17,399 nucleotides of DNA. It comes from an uncultured Anaerolineae bacterium (GTDB lineage Bacteria; Chloroflexota; Anaerolineae; Anaerolineales; Villigracilaceae). Where the stretch lies: NCBI GenBank assembly GCA_903854805.1, contig CAINXK010000556.1, positions 1 through 17,399 on the forward strand, in the 5' to 3' direction. The notes below the pieces were generated by a model. That model searched no databases and was not told where the DNA came from. It saw only the letters and a program-made list of their open reading frames with translations. The translations under genes and the position numbers were made by a program. This document shows positions 7,219 to 14,226 of the stretch, one piece after another (within the stretch, counting starts at the first letter, position 1; each line of letters begins with the position of its first letter).

Positions 7219-8532
7219 CTAAAATTGCAACCGAAAACCCTGTTTCAATTCCATCAATCTGGCTATGCCTACGCGCCAGAGTTGAGCAAACACAGGAAGC
7301 GCCAATCGGAAAAAAACAATAAGATAGAGCAAACAGAATGAGATGGTTTTTATAGACAATATTTTGTCACCCATGTCCACGAATGGTCTGAATAGGGCCC
7401 CAAATTCCGGCACATACCAGCAGAGCGCTTCCAATTTGTAATCATTCGCGATACATACAGACATATTATTTTGTCCAAACACAGCACCATCCAGACCAAC
7501 CCACAAAGACCAGGATAGTATCGCCAGGATCGCCAGGTTTAATTTGGCCGACCTCTCTTGATCATGCAGATTGGCAGCCAGTGCAAAGGAAGCAGGGATG
7601 GATGCGAACAGAAAAAAACGGGGACCCCAGTACCAACCGCCATACCAACTCCACCACTTTGAGTAAACCAACACCAGGCCAACCAGGAATAGAATCCAAA
7701 GTTGATAGGTTTCGCGGAACGCTGCGCTAAGGCCTGGCAGTCCTTTTTTTACGCGCATGAGCAAACCGGGAGCGAACCAGAAGATCCCCTTGCCGAATGA
7801 AAATAGGATGGATAGCAAGCCAAAGAATAACGGATAGCTAAAACCGGCGCGGCCGGAATAAGGCATAAAAGTGGCATACCCGCCGTTACCAGAATAACTA
7901 AAAATCCCCCCACTCCGGAACCATGATTCTAGCAGAATCACTGCCAATGTCAAACCCAGGATCAGAATATATCTTCCTTTTTTATATTTCAGAACCAGTG
8001 CTAAAACGACAAAACCAAGCCCCACGAGGGTCGCTGGAGTGTTTGCAACCCCCAATATTATACTGGCCCATCCGCTGAATACATAACCCTGTGTTACCGC
8101 GAGCATCCCAACTCCGACCAGGATAGCTGTAAAAACCTCTCCAAAATAGTCCATCTGATGCTGCGAAAACATAGAGCCAAATATCAGGATAATAATGAAT
8201 TGTCTCAGGAATGCGTTGTCCACCTTGCGGAAAAGGAGCATGTGGATGCAAACCAAGCCTAATACAAACAATACAAAATTGTAGCGTTCGCACCACCACC
8301 TGGCAGACTGGTAAAAATTCCCCAGGAAATACAAGGGTGTGGAAAAAATTGGCCCGATCAGCGAAAACTTGGTATTCGAAACTTTTCCACCCGTCAATAA
8401 TTCGGCCAGGGCCATGTATCGCTCCAGGCCATCCGAATTGATGCGATGCGGTAGGTTGAAAAACATGACCAGGCCAAGGGAAATCAAGACATAGTCACAC
8501 ACTTTGACCAGCATTCCGCGCTTATTTTTCAA
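7219..8532 (-). CDS. Polytopic membrane protein, GT-C glycosyltransferase-like
   Basis: A 437-residue protein with about ten hydrophobic membrane segments. The first is at about residues 9-25 and the last near 395-415. The loop after the first segment reads SDGLERYMALAELLTGG, placing an acidic residue where GT-C-fold transferases carry their catalytic or metal-binding acid. A later loop, WYGGWYWGPRFFL, resembles the aromatic-rich G.WGPR stretch seen in dolichyl- or polyprenyl-phosphate-sugar mannosyltransferase-like proteins. GT-C membership is my inference and the substrate is unknown. The start is a TTG at 8530-8532, supported by TGGGAG seven bases before it; the later in-frame ATG at 8514 lacks such a site. 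A weak promoter (TTGACT at 8648-8653, 17-base spacer, ATAAAG at 8625-8630) lies upstream. Base composition looks lower in GC than its neighbours, a possible sign of transfer. Confidence 0.8.
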   Translation of the reverse strand: MKNKRGMLVKVCDYVLISLGLVMFFNLPHRINSDGLERYMALAELLTGGKVSNTKFSLIGPIFSTPLYFLGNFYQSARWWCERYNFVLFVLGLVCIHMLLFRKVDNAFLRQFIIILIFGSMFSQHQMDYFGEVFTAILVGVGMLAVTQGYVFSGWASIILGVANTPATLVGLGFVVLALVLKYKKGRYILILGLTLAVILLESWFRSGGIFSYSGNGGYATFMPYSGRAGFSYPLFFGLLSILFSFGKGIFWFAPGLLMRVKKGLPGLSAAFRETYQLWILFLVGLVLVYSKWWSWYGGWYWGPRFFLFASIPASFALAANLHDQERSAKLNLAILAILSWSLWVGLDGAVFGQNNMSVCIANDYKLEALCWYVPEFGALFRPFVDMGDKILSIKTISFCLLYLIVFFRLALPVFAQLWRVGIARLMELKQGFRLQF

Positions 8533-8704
8533 TCGAATTCTCCCAGAATTTGTGCCAAGACTTCTAACACACCAAGGCTTAATTAGATATATTTATTCAG
8601 GGATCTGCGACGCATTTTTTCCAACTTTATTCATCCAGCCCATCCGGAGTCAAGAAATTAATACGGCAGCATGGCAAACCACGCGCCTTCAGGCCAGGGC
8701 AAAA

Positions 8705-9088
8705 CTATTCAACAAAAATCTCGACATGCTCGCCATCTTTTTCGTCAAAAACATCCACAATCTTGCCGGTCATACCAGAACGCAGCGCTTCCATGATGGT
8801 GGCCATATCAACACCTTCCACCTCAGGGGCGAAATGCGCGCCAATCTTCATTCCAGATTCCAACAGCGCCAGCGGAATTTGAACAGTGGCCTTGGAACGC
8901 CCACTCGCCACATCCGTGACGCGCACGCGCAGCCAACGTGCCGCCCCTGGCATACGCGGCGGCATGGGCGCGTTCGGTCCGCGCCGGGGTTCGCTCAGGG
9001 CAGAAAGCAATTTAGCGCCTTCCTCGGCGCTGATCTTGCCTTCATCGATCATTTTCAAGATTCGCATTCGTTCTTCAGCCGTCGCCAT
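8705..9088 (-). CDS. Small SHOCT-like domain protein
   Basis: 127 residues. The N-terminal 30 (MATAEERMRILKMIDEGKIS, then AEEGAKLLSAL) form the short helical hairpin called SHOCT-like or YvlB/LiaX N-terminal domain. A Pro/Arg-rich linker follows (about 33-50), then an alpha/beta region beginning WLRVRVTD and ending VDVFDEKDGEHVEIFVE. There is no membrane segment or signal peptide. The C-terminal region is similar to that of the gene upstream, so the two are paralogues and this one lacks the transmembrane insert. The start has AAGGAG seven bases upstream, and only 11 bases separate it from the upstream gene. It is the last gene of a four-gene operon; no clear terminator is visible after it. 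The molecular function is unknown. Confidence 0.85.
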   Translation of the reverse strand: MATAEERMRILKMIDEGKISAEEGAKLLSALSEPRRGPNAPMPPRMPGAARWLRVRVTDVASGRSKATVQIPLALLESGMKIGAHFAPEVEGVDMATIMEALRSGMTGKIVDVFDEKDGEHVEIFVE

Positions 9089-9099
9089 ATTTGGGCTCC

Positions 9100-9747
9100 T
9101 TATCCGATATAAACCTGCACATGCTGGCCATCCTCATCGTCCACATCCACCATGAGTGGCTCACTCGACAGGGTGCTTGCAAATAAAGCATCCATGATTT
9201 CATTGACCGGTCCACGATCTCCATCTGGCACGCTGGATTTGACAAACTGCAGAACCCAACTGACCAGTGAAAGCGGGAAAATCAGCACAATGCGCTGCGG
9301 AGACTGGCCTGGCTTCTGTTTTACGTTAATGTAGATCCAGCGCGAAGTCCGGCTGGAAAAGGCCAAACCCGTTAGCAGAACGCCAAATAAAAAAGGCAGC
9401 CATGCAAAAAAGAACCAGAAACCCAGCCCTGAAACCTGGAGCGCGGCATACATCCAGTACGCCCCCATGACCGTGATGGCAACTCCCAACCAGAGCGGGA
9501 TAGTCCACAGGCTCCGAAAGCGGTTGACCTTGCGATCGAATTCCGGATCTGTCTTCGGCCCGGCCGGATTGGCCGCGATCTGCGGCTGTCCGACCGCTGG
9601 AATGAGCTCATCAGCCGGCAGATCGGTCAGATCAGCTTCATCTTCTGGGGCTTCATCCAAAGCCTGCATCAAAATTAAGCCCTGCTCGGCAGAGATTTTA
9701 CCATCATCGATCATCTTAAGGATTTGTTGGCGTTCGCTGTCAGTCAT
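9100..9747 (-). CDS. SHOCT-like protein with two transmembrane segments
   Basis: 215 residues. The N-terminus SERQQILKMIDDGKISAEQG (4-23), continuing to LILMQAL, is the same helical hairpin as in the neighbouring genes. An acidic linker (31-50) leads to two hydrophobic segments at about 80-102 and 108-131. A cytoplasmic-type C-terminal domain follows, starting WIYINVKQ and ending VDVDDEDGQHVQVYIG. That domain aligns by eye with the C-terminal half of the next, smaller gene. The hairpin topology places both N- and C-terminal domains on the same side of the membrane. It starts nine bases after the DUF4097 gene stop with AAGG upstream. It probably anchors the operon products at the membrane; this is inference from architecture. 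Confidence 0.85.
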   Translation of the reverse strand: MTDSERQQILKMIDDGKISAEQGLILMQALDEAPEDEADLTDLPADELIPAVGQPQIAANPAGPKTDPEFDRKVNRFRSLWTIPLWLGVAITVMGAYWMYAALQVSGLGFWFFFAWLPFLFGVLLTGLAFSSRTSRWIYINVKQKPGQSPQRIVLIFPLSLVSWVLQFVKSSVPDGDRGPVNEIMDALFASTLSSEPLMVDVDDEDGQHVQVYIG

Positions 9748-9756
9748 CTCGGCACC

Positions 9757-10950
9757 TTATTTCCCATCCAATGCGGCAAGCAGCTTCTCAGCATCCTGGA
9801 TGGTAATTTTCTTTTCTTGCAGCATCTTCAAGATAGCCAGACGCTCGGCATCAGATACTGGTTCAGCCGCCGGGCGTTGAGCTGCCGGTGGGATAGGCGG
9901 CATGGGTGGGCGCGGGCTGTCGACTGCGGCTCCAAACCGGCCGATCTTGACACCCATGTGCATGGAACGGCGCTCGGCAGTGCGCATTTTATCTTCGGCG
10001 CGGCGCATGGCAGTTTCCACCCGCTGCTGCACACGCCCACTTTGCTCCTGGGCACGCATGGATGCTTCCAAGGCCCGGCGGGTGGCTTCTTCCACCTTGC
10101 GCGAAATGCGCTCATGCAGATCGGATGAAAGCCCGGGAAATTCGCCCGCAGCAAAAGGGCCATCACGCCCAAGCGGATCAAATTCAGCGACGTTATCCCA
10201 TTCTTCATCCCGGCTGGTGACAATCACTTCTGCACCAGATTGCAGCATCACCTTGGCACCACCTTCACCAACCACCAGCGAGCGGAACAGGCCAACTTCA
10301 ACAGGCTTGACGCCCGGCAAATCAACCCGAATGGACTCATCATCACAACCCTGCAGATTCAGCTCCACATTCACCCTGGCAGGCAGACGCAGCAAGATAT
10401 CGCTGCCAGCCAGGACGTTTACATTCGAGCCAGGCAGTGGGCGCAGATAAAGCGCTGCATCAGCTCCAACCCGCGCATAGACATTTTTTTCGGAGCCACG
10501 CAGGTAAAGATCTGCACCAACAGTGATCTTTACGTCGCCCGCGATATCGTGCAATGAAGCATCTCCGCCGATTGAATTTGCCAGCAAATCGCCGGTACTG
10601 CCGCGCAGCGACATATCGCCACCGACATTTTTGAGTGTGACACTGCCCACATTACGCATCTGCAGATCGCCGCCGATGTTGAGAATATCTACAACACCAG
10701 ATAAGGCGCGCAGATCAGCATCGCCGCCCACGTCCACAATTCGCAAATTAACATCGCGAGCCAGATAAAGGATCAGGTCGCCAGCGCTATGGGCATGGAT
10801 CGTCTGCCCATCCGTGGTCAGGCTCAATTCATCGTCATCTGTTTTAGCGATGATCTCAGGCCGTTCCCAGCCAACAACTTGCAGATCTCCGCCAACTTCA
10901 TCGACTTGAACCGTGACGTTGCCGCTCATTGGCAAAACGCTCTGTCTCAT
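9757..10950 (-). CDS. DUF4097-like beta-solenoid protein with C-terminal SHOCT-like module
   Basis: 397 residues in four parts. Residues about 10-247 are a repetitive beta region with recurring VGGD/IGGD turns (19, 74, 92, 109, 128) spaced roughly 17-20 residues apart, as in DUF4097/bactofilin-type beta-solenoids. Residues 275-330 are a long, charged, Ala/Arg/Glu-rich helix, probably a coiled coil. Residues 345-362 are a Pro-rich linker. The last 30 (SDAERLAILKMLQEKKIT, then IQDAEKLLAALDGK) repeat the helical hairpin of the neighbouring genes. YvlB/LiaX proteins of Firmicutes combine a SHOCT-like domain with DUF4097, but with the hairpin at the N-terminus; here it is C-terminal. There is no signal peptide. 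Its ATG overlaps the DUF2089 stop codon (ATGA) and has GGAGGA upstream, so translation is coupled. Confidence 0.85.
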   Translation of the reverse strand: MRQSVLPMSGNVTVQVDEVGGDLQVVGWERPEIIAKTDDDELSLTTDGQTIHAHSAGDLILYLARDVNLRIVDVGGDADLRALSGVVDILNIGGDLQMRNVGSVTLKNVGGDMSLRGSTGDLLANSIGGDASLHDIAGDVKITVGADLYLRGSEKNVYARVGADAALYLRPLPGSNVNVLAGSDILLRLPARVNVELNLQGCDDESIRVDLPGVKPVEVGLFRSLVVGEGGAKVMLQSGAEVIVTSRDEEWDNVAEFDPLGRDGPFAAGEFPGLSSDLHERISRKVEEATRRALEASMRAQEQSGRVQQRVETAMRRAEDKMRTAERRSMHMGVKIGRFGAAVDSPRPPMPPIPPAAQRPAAEPVSDAERLAILKMLQEKKITIQDAEKLLAALDGK

Positions 10951-11330
10951 GCTTCCTCCCCGCGCAAAATACGCATGGCCGCATCTGCAGTCAGCTTGCC
11001 GTTATCCAGATCTTCGAGCACCTGCCGGCGGCGGTCTTCTAAGACATCAGGTGATTCTTCCTTGCCCGGCTCATAGCCCAACACGCGGATGATTTCATGT
11101 AAACGGTTACGCAAGGTGGGATAAGACAACCCCAGTTCAACTTCCACGCGGTTAAGCTTGCCCTCGCAGCGGATAAATGTCATAATAAAATCCATCTGTT
11201 CACGGGTTAGATGGGCAAATGGGCCACCGGAAAAGCGGCCTTCCAGCGCAGTATCACAGGCTTCGCAGCGCAGGCGCGTAATGGTTAATTCATTCTGACA
11301 AACAGGGCAACGGGTAAGAGCATTATTCAT
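10947..11330 (-). CDS. DUF2089 family zinc-ribbon/HTH regulator
   Basis: 127 residues. Four cysteines in two pairs (C8/C11 in CPVC, C22/C25 in CEAC) form a zinc ribbon. Residues about 42-84 hold a helix-turn-helix (EGKLNRVEVELGLSYPTLRN), and the C-terminus (RRQVLEDLDNGKLTADAAMR) is another copy of the helical hairpin carried by the next three genes. DUF2089 proteins are presumed DNA-binding regulators; no characterised target is known to me. The ATG at 11330 is preceded by AGGAG with ideal spacing. An upstream ATG at 11471 is in frame but lies inside the -10 box of the operon promoter, so it cannot be the start. As first gene of the operon, it is the natural candidate to bind the palindrome over its own promoter. 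Confidence 0.88.
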   Translation of the reverse strand: MNNALTRCPVCQNELTITRLRCEACDTALEGRFSGGPFAHLTREQMDFIMTFIRCEGKLNRVEVELGLSYPTLRNRLHEIIRVLGYEPGKEESPDVLEDRRRQVLEDLDNGKLTADAAMRILRGEEA

Positions 11331-11459
11331 ATAAACTCCTGGAAGGTAACCGGCAGGCGCAGCCACCCAGCAAAGCGAGTAAAATTGATAATAAACTGGG
11401 CAGATCATTTTCTGGCAAAAGCAGCGCAAGGTTTTAGCCACCCGGCAGCTACTTTCCTT

Positions 11460-11480
11460 TTCTGTATTCATTATACAGAA
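11460..11480. promoter_or_regulatory. Operator-like palindrome over the DUF2089 operon -10 box
   Basis: TTCTGTAT (11460-11467) and ATACAGAA (11473-11480) are exact inverted 8-mers around a 5-base spacer. The palindrome covers the -10 hexamer of the minus-strand promoter, where a bound dimer would block RNA polymerase. The DUF2089 protein encoded next is the obvious candidate ligand, which is an inference. Confidence 0.5.
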
Positions 11481-11497
11481 TATTAAAGTATTGTCAA
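11470..11497 (-). promoter_or_regulatory. Sigma70-type promoter of the DUF2089/SHOCT operon
   Basis: On the minus strand, TTGACA (11497-11492), a 16-base spacer and TATAAT (11475-11470) match both consensus hexamers exactly. The start of transcription would fall near 11463, leaving a leader of about 130 bases before the DUF2089 ATG. The leader contains two copies of GGGTGGCT. Confidence 0.75.
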
Positions 11498-11518
11498 GTT
11501 ATTTATTGATGTATTGAA

Positions 11519-11546
11519 TTGAACTTGCATTTTTATTAAATATAAT
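11519..11546 (+). promoter_or_regulatory. Promoter of the CorA-type gene
   Basis: TTGAAC (11519-11524), a 16-base spacer and TATAAT (11541-11546) lie 37 bases before the ATG of the transporter gene. It points away from the DUF2089 operon promoter, with the two -35 boxes about 20 bases apart. Confidence 0.65.
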
Positions 11547-11583
11547 CAACTTCAACATTGAAATTATTCAGTATGGAGACAAC

Positions 11584-12570
11584 ATGATCCGTTCGCTGTG
11601 CTTTTTACCCGACCAGGAACCACGCACCGAGATTGCCATCACGGAATACGCCGATCTGCTCGCCAACCCTAAAGCCCTGCTATGGATCGATTTCGACGGC
11701 GAACCTGACGCCAGCACTGAACCGATCATGACCGGTATCTTCCGTTTTCACCCCCTGGCAGTCGATGATGCGCTCCAGGAAACCCACACTCCCAAGGTGG
11801 ACGACTGGGGTGATTACATCTATCTCGTGCTGAATGCCATGGCCTTCAGCAGCAATGATGGTCTGGAACTTACCACCCATGAGCTGGATATCTTTCTGGG
11901 AAAGAACTTCATGGTCACACATCACGACCAGCCGCTTGGATTCATCGAGAAAGCCCGTACGCTCTTCTTTCGCGACCGGCGCTACACATCGCATGGTTCC
12001 GATCACCTGCTCTACAAGATAATCGATGACCTGGTCTCAGAATATATGCCGATGGTCGAAGCTATCGACGATCAGATCGATCGCGTCGAGGACGAAGTTT
12101 TGACCAGAGCCGAACCTGATACGCTTGAACGCATCTTTACCCTCAAGCGCATTATCCTATCGATGCGCCGTATTCTCGGACCGCAGCGCGAGGTACTGAA
12201 TAAGTTGGCCCGCGACGACTTTGAGGTGATCGACCCGCATGACCGCATATTCTTCCGCGATATCTATGACCATCTTGTGCGCCTGCACGATGTCAACGAA
12301 GGTATGCGTGATCTGATCAGCGGCTCGCTCGATACCTATCTCTCTGTCATCAACAACCGGATGAATGACGTCATGAAGACCCTGACCATCATTACGACGC
12401 TCTTCATGCCTATATCTTTTCTAACAGGCTTCTTTGGGATGAACTTCTTTGAACCGGTCGCCGGGCTGACAGCCTGGACCAGCCGTCTCGCTTTCGGCCT
12501 GGCGCTAACAGTCTTCGTCTGTGTGCCGATTGGCATGTTCATCTGGATGAAACGCCGTACCTGGGTCTAA
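11584..12570 (+). CDS. corA: CorA-type divalent metal ion transporter
   Basis: A 328-residue member of the CorA (2-TM-GxN) family, which carries Mg2+ or other divalent cations (Co2+, Ni2+, Zn2+) across the cytoplasmic membrane as a pentamer. The large soluble N-terminal domain (1 to about 265) includes the long stalk helix with DDQIDRVEDEVLTRAEPDTL. The first membrane segment is at about 267-284, directly followed by the signature GMNF (285-288). The short external loop FEPVAGLTAW leads to the second segment (about 300-322), and a basic tail KRRTWV ends the protein. This order is complete for the family. The start has GGAGA four bases upstream. Substrate choice between Mg2+ and other metals cannot be read from the sequence. 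Confidence 0.93.
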   Translation: MIRSLCFLPDQEPRTEIAITEYADLLANPKALLWIDFDGEPDASTEPIMTGIFRFHPLAVDDALQETHTPKVDDWGDYIYLVLNAMAFSSNDGLELTTHELDIFLGKNFMVTHHDQPLGFIEKARTLFFRDRRYTSHGSDHLLYKIIDDLVSEYMPMVEAIDDQIDRVEDEVLTRAEPDTLERIFTLKRIILSMRRILGPQREVLNKLARDDFEVIDPHDRIFFRDIYDHLVRLHDVNEGMRDLISGSLDTYLSVINNRMNDVMKTLTIITTLFMPISFLTGFFGMNFFEPVAGLTAWTSRLAFGLALTVFVCVPIGMFIWMKRRTWV

Positions 12571-12601
12571 ACAAACGCTGCTCAGAATGTATCCCCAACT
12601 T

Positions 12602-12677
12602 CCATCCTGGTTTGCAAAACCTGGCCTGCCGGGCAAACCATCGATTTTTGATCGCCCAAGCAGCAGCACCAGGATGG
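12602..12677. repeat. Nested inverted repeats downstream of the transporter gene
   Basis: CCATCCTGGT (12602-12611) is an exact inverted copy of ACCAGGATGG (12668-12677). Between them TGGTTTGC (12608-12615) pairs with GCAAACCA (12633-12640), sharing four bases with the outer arm, so the two foldings compete at that point. This is probably the 3' structure or terminator region of the transporter transcript. No typical U-tract is seen. Confidence 0.45.
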
Positions 12678-12716
12678 TTCAGCGCCAAAACGAAGAACCC
12701 TTGATTAAATACCCTC

Positions 12717-12745
12717 TTGACATAGAACAGGCATTCGAGTATATT
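12717..12745 (+). promoter_or_regulatory. Promoter of lexA
   Basis: TTGACA (12717-12722), a 17-base spacer and TATATT (12740-12745) form a strong sigma70-type promoter. It would start transcription near 12752, about 210 bases before the lexA ATG. Confidence 0.75.
12725..12736. promoter_or_regulatory. SOS-box-like element in the lexA promoter spacer
   Basis: GAACAGGCATTC has the form GAAC-N4-ATTC, one base from the GAAC-N4-GTTC core of Bacillus-type LexA boxes. It lies between the -35 and -10 hexamers, the right place for autorepression. A second TAGAAC starts at 12752, just past the -10. The true LexA motif of this lineage is not known to me, so this is a candidate. Confidence 0.4.
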
Positions 12746-12801
12746 TATATTTAGAACGAATGAGCGGTTATTAAAATAACTCTACTCGTGCATTTCTTTG
12801 C

Positions 12802-12924
12802 CAACCAGCTCCACAGGCTCTCAGTGAAAAGCAAGCATTTGTTATACAGCTGGTTGATCATAAAGAGTGGCTTGCTTCAATCGGATGGCATGAGAAACGG
12901 TCCTGGAATACGATAATCCAGGAC
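12802..12924 (+). ncRNA. Candidate structured leader of lexA (pseudoknot plus hairpin)
   Basis: Three exact complementary pairs lie within about 120 bases of the lexA leader. CAACCAGCT (12802-12810) pairs with AGCTGGTTG (12848-12856). AAGCAAGC (12829-12836) pairs with GCTTGCTT (12870-12877), interleaved with the first pair as in an H-type pseudoknot. GTCCTGGA (12900-12907) pairs with TCCAGGAC (12917-12924) as a simple hairpin, flanked by direct repeats of GGCATGAG (12887 and 12926). It does not match an RNA family I recognise. Chance pairing for one stem is possible; the combination is suggestive only. Confidence 0.35.
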
Positions 12925-12961
12925 AGGCATGAGTGGCGATTAATAAAGTCAGGAGTGAACT

Positions 12962-13684
12962 ATGATGATGGTGCGAAAATCCAAAGGTCTGAGCGAACGC
13001 CATATGAAAATCATGGCGTTACTCCAGGAATATGCCGAAAAAGAGGGTTACCCCCCTTCAATCCGTGAGATTGGAGAGCGTACAGATATTTCATCCACAT
13101 CTGTCGTCAACTACTATCTTGAACAGCTCGAAAAATGGGGTTACATTGAACGTGACCGGCACATTTCACGTGGGCTGCGGGTGGTACCCGAAAAGCTGGC
13201 AGAGTTGGGCGGTATGCTGCATTCCGCCGCGACCGCAGTCAGCGACTTCCTGCACATCCCTGTCATCGGGCGAATCGGCGCAAGCCTGCCCATGCCCGTC
13301 CCGGCTTCAGACTTTAACTACTACGACGCAGAAAGCGGTGTTGATATTGCGCGCTCGCTGCTGCCCGCCAAAAAAGTTGACGGCCTGTTTGCGCTCGAAG
13401 TCCAGGGCGAATCAATGATCGACGCGATGGTCAACGATGGCGACATCGTCATCATGCGCAGGGTCGAGAACAATTCTGAAGCAAATAATGGCGAGATGGT
13501 TGCCGTCTGGCTGCCGGAACGCGATGAGACCACCCTTAAGTATTTTTACAAAGAAAAAGACGGCTATCGCCTGCAACCAGCCAACCCCACCATGGATCCT
13601 ATTCTGATCAAAAGCACCGAAAGGCTGGAAATCAAAGGCAAGGTCGTCATGGTCATCCGCAAAGTCGGTGGGCTGGCCATGTAA
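12962..13684 (+). CDS. lexA: LexA repressor (S24 family)
   Basis: A 240-residue SOS repressor and self-cleaving serine protease. The N-terminal winged helix-turn-helix (about 9-73) contains GYPPSIREIGERTDISSTS, a close match to LexA. The C-terminal S24 domain has the catalytic serine in GESMID (S151) and the lysine in TTLKYF (K193). The cleavage loop reads VIGRIGASLP, so the scissile bond aligns to Ala107-Ser108 instead of the usual Ala-Gly. The region between the winged helix and the loop (EKLAELGGMLHSAATAVSDF) is longer than in E. coli, explaining the larger size. Three ATGs occur in a row. The first, at 12962, is six bases from AGGAG and is chosen. The gene has its own promoter with an SOS-box-like element and shares a terminator with the convergent rplL. 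Confidence 0.93.
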   Translation: MMMVRKSKGLSERHMKIMALLQEYAEKEGYPPSIREIGERTDISSTSVVNYYLEQLEKWGYIERDRHISRGLRVVPEKLAELGGMLHSAATAVSDFLHIPVIGRIGASLPMPVPASDFNYYDAESGVDIARSLLPAKKVDGLFALEVQGESMIDAMVNDGDIVIMRRVENNSEANNGEMVAVWLPERDETTLKYFYKEKDGYRLQPANPTMDPILIKSTERLEIKGKVVMVIRKVGGLAM

Positions 13685-13723
13685 GCGCGGAAGCGCAGCC
13701 CTGGCGGTTCATTCACATAAAAG

Positions 13724-13765
13724 CAAACAAAAAAGCGCCCCCCAAAAGGAGCGCTTTTTTGTTTG
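13724..13765. terminator. Bidirectional terminator between lexA and rplL
   Basis: A perfect 15-bp inverted repeat (13724-13738 and 13751-13765) has GCGC at its loop end and an A6/T6 run beyond it, giving a U-tract on both strands. It is centred between the convergent lexA and rplL genes. Confidence 0.9.
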
Positions 13766-13779
13766 TGTTTCAAAAAAAA

Positions 13780-14160
13780 CTAGGCAATCTCGATGACAGC
13801 GCCAGCTTCTTCAAGCTTCTTCTTGGCATCCATGGCGGCTTCCTTGCCGACACCAACGAGAACTTTGCCACCAACGGTTTCAGCCATGGCTTTGGCTTCG
13901 CCCAGGCCCAGGCTGGTTAATTGGCGGATGACCTTAATGGTCTCGATCTTCTTGGGGCCACAATCCTTGATGACCACATCGAATTCGGTCTTTTCTTCGA
14001 CGGGTTCAGCAGCGGCAGCGGGGCCAGCGGAGGCGGCAGCGGCAACCGGAGCGGCGGCAGAAACGCCCCACTTGGCTTCCAGAGCCTTGACAAGTTCAGC
14101 AGCTTCCAGGACGGAAAGCGCGCTCAGTTCTTCGACGATCTTTTCTAAGTTAGCAGCCAT
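13780..14160 (-). CDS. rplL: Ribosomal protein L7/L12 (bL12)
   Basis: The 126-residue stalk protein of the large ribosomal subunit, which recruits translation GTPases. The N-terminal dimerisation and L10-binding helices are at 1-30 ([20 protein letters not shown]). A long Ala/Pro/Gly hinge follows at about 35-56, and the globular C-terminal domain starts at [13 protein letters not shown] and ends [19 protein letters not shown] matches the conserved elongation-factor contact region (GLKEAK in other species). AAGGAG lies upstream of the ATG. It is the last gene of the ribosomal block and ends near the bidirectional terminator, so rpoB and rpoC do not follow here. Confidence 0.97.
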   Translation of the reverse strand: MAANLEKIVEELSALSVLEAAELVKALEAKWGVSAAAPVAAAASAGPAAAAEPVEEKTEFDVVIKDCGPKKIETIKVIRQLTSLGLGEAKAMAETVGGKVLVGVGKEAAMDAKKKLEEAGAVIEIA

Positions 14161-14226
14161 TGCGTAAAAACTCCTTACGTTAAGAGAAAATTTTGGATTT
14201 GAGTGAAAATATTTGCAGCGTAAAGG

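Noticed and set aside
11331..11471. Longer N-terminus for the DUF2089 gene (ATG at 11471)
   Set aside because: That ATG overlaps the -10 box of a consensus promoter, and the extra residues are not part of the family. The ATG at 11330 has a near-ideal ribosome binding site.
12775..13071. Open plus-strand frame through the lexA leader into lexA
   Set aside because: It has no ATG, GTG or TTG start before the leader's very end, and it overlaps lexA in another frame. The tryptophan-rich peptide looks protein-like but is not recognisable.
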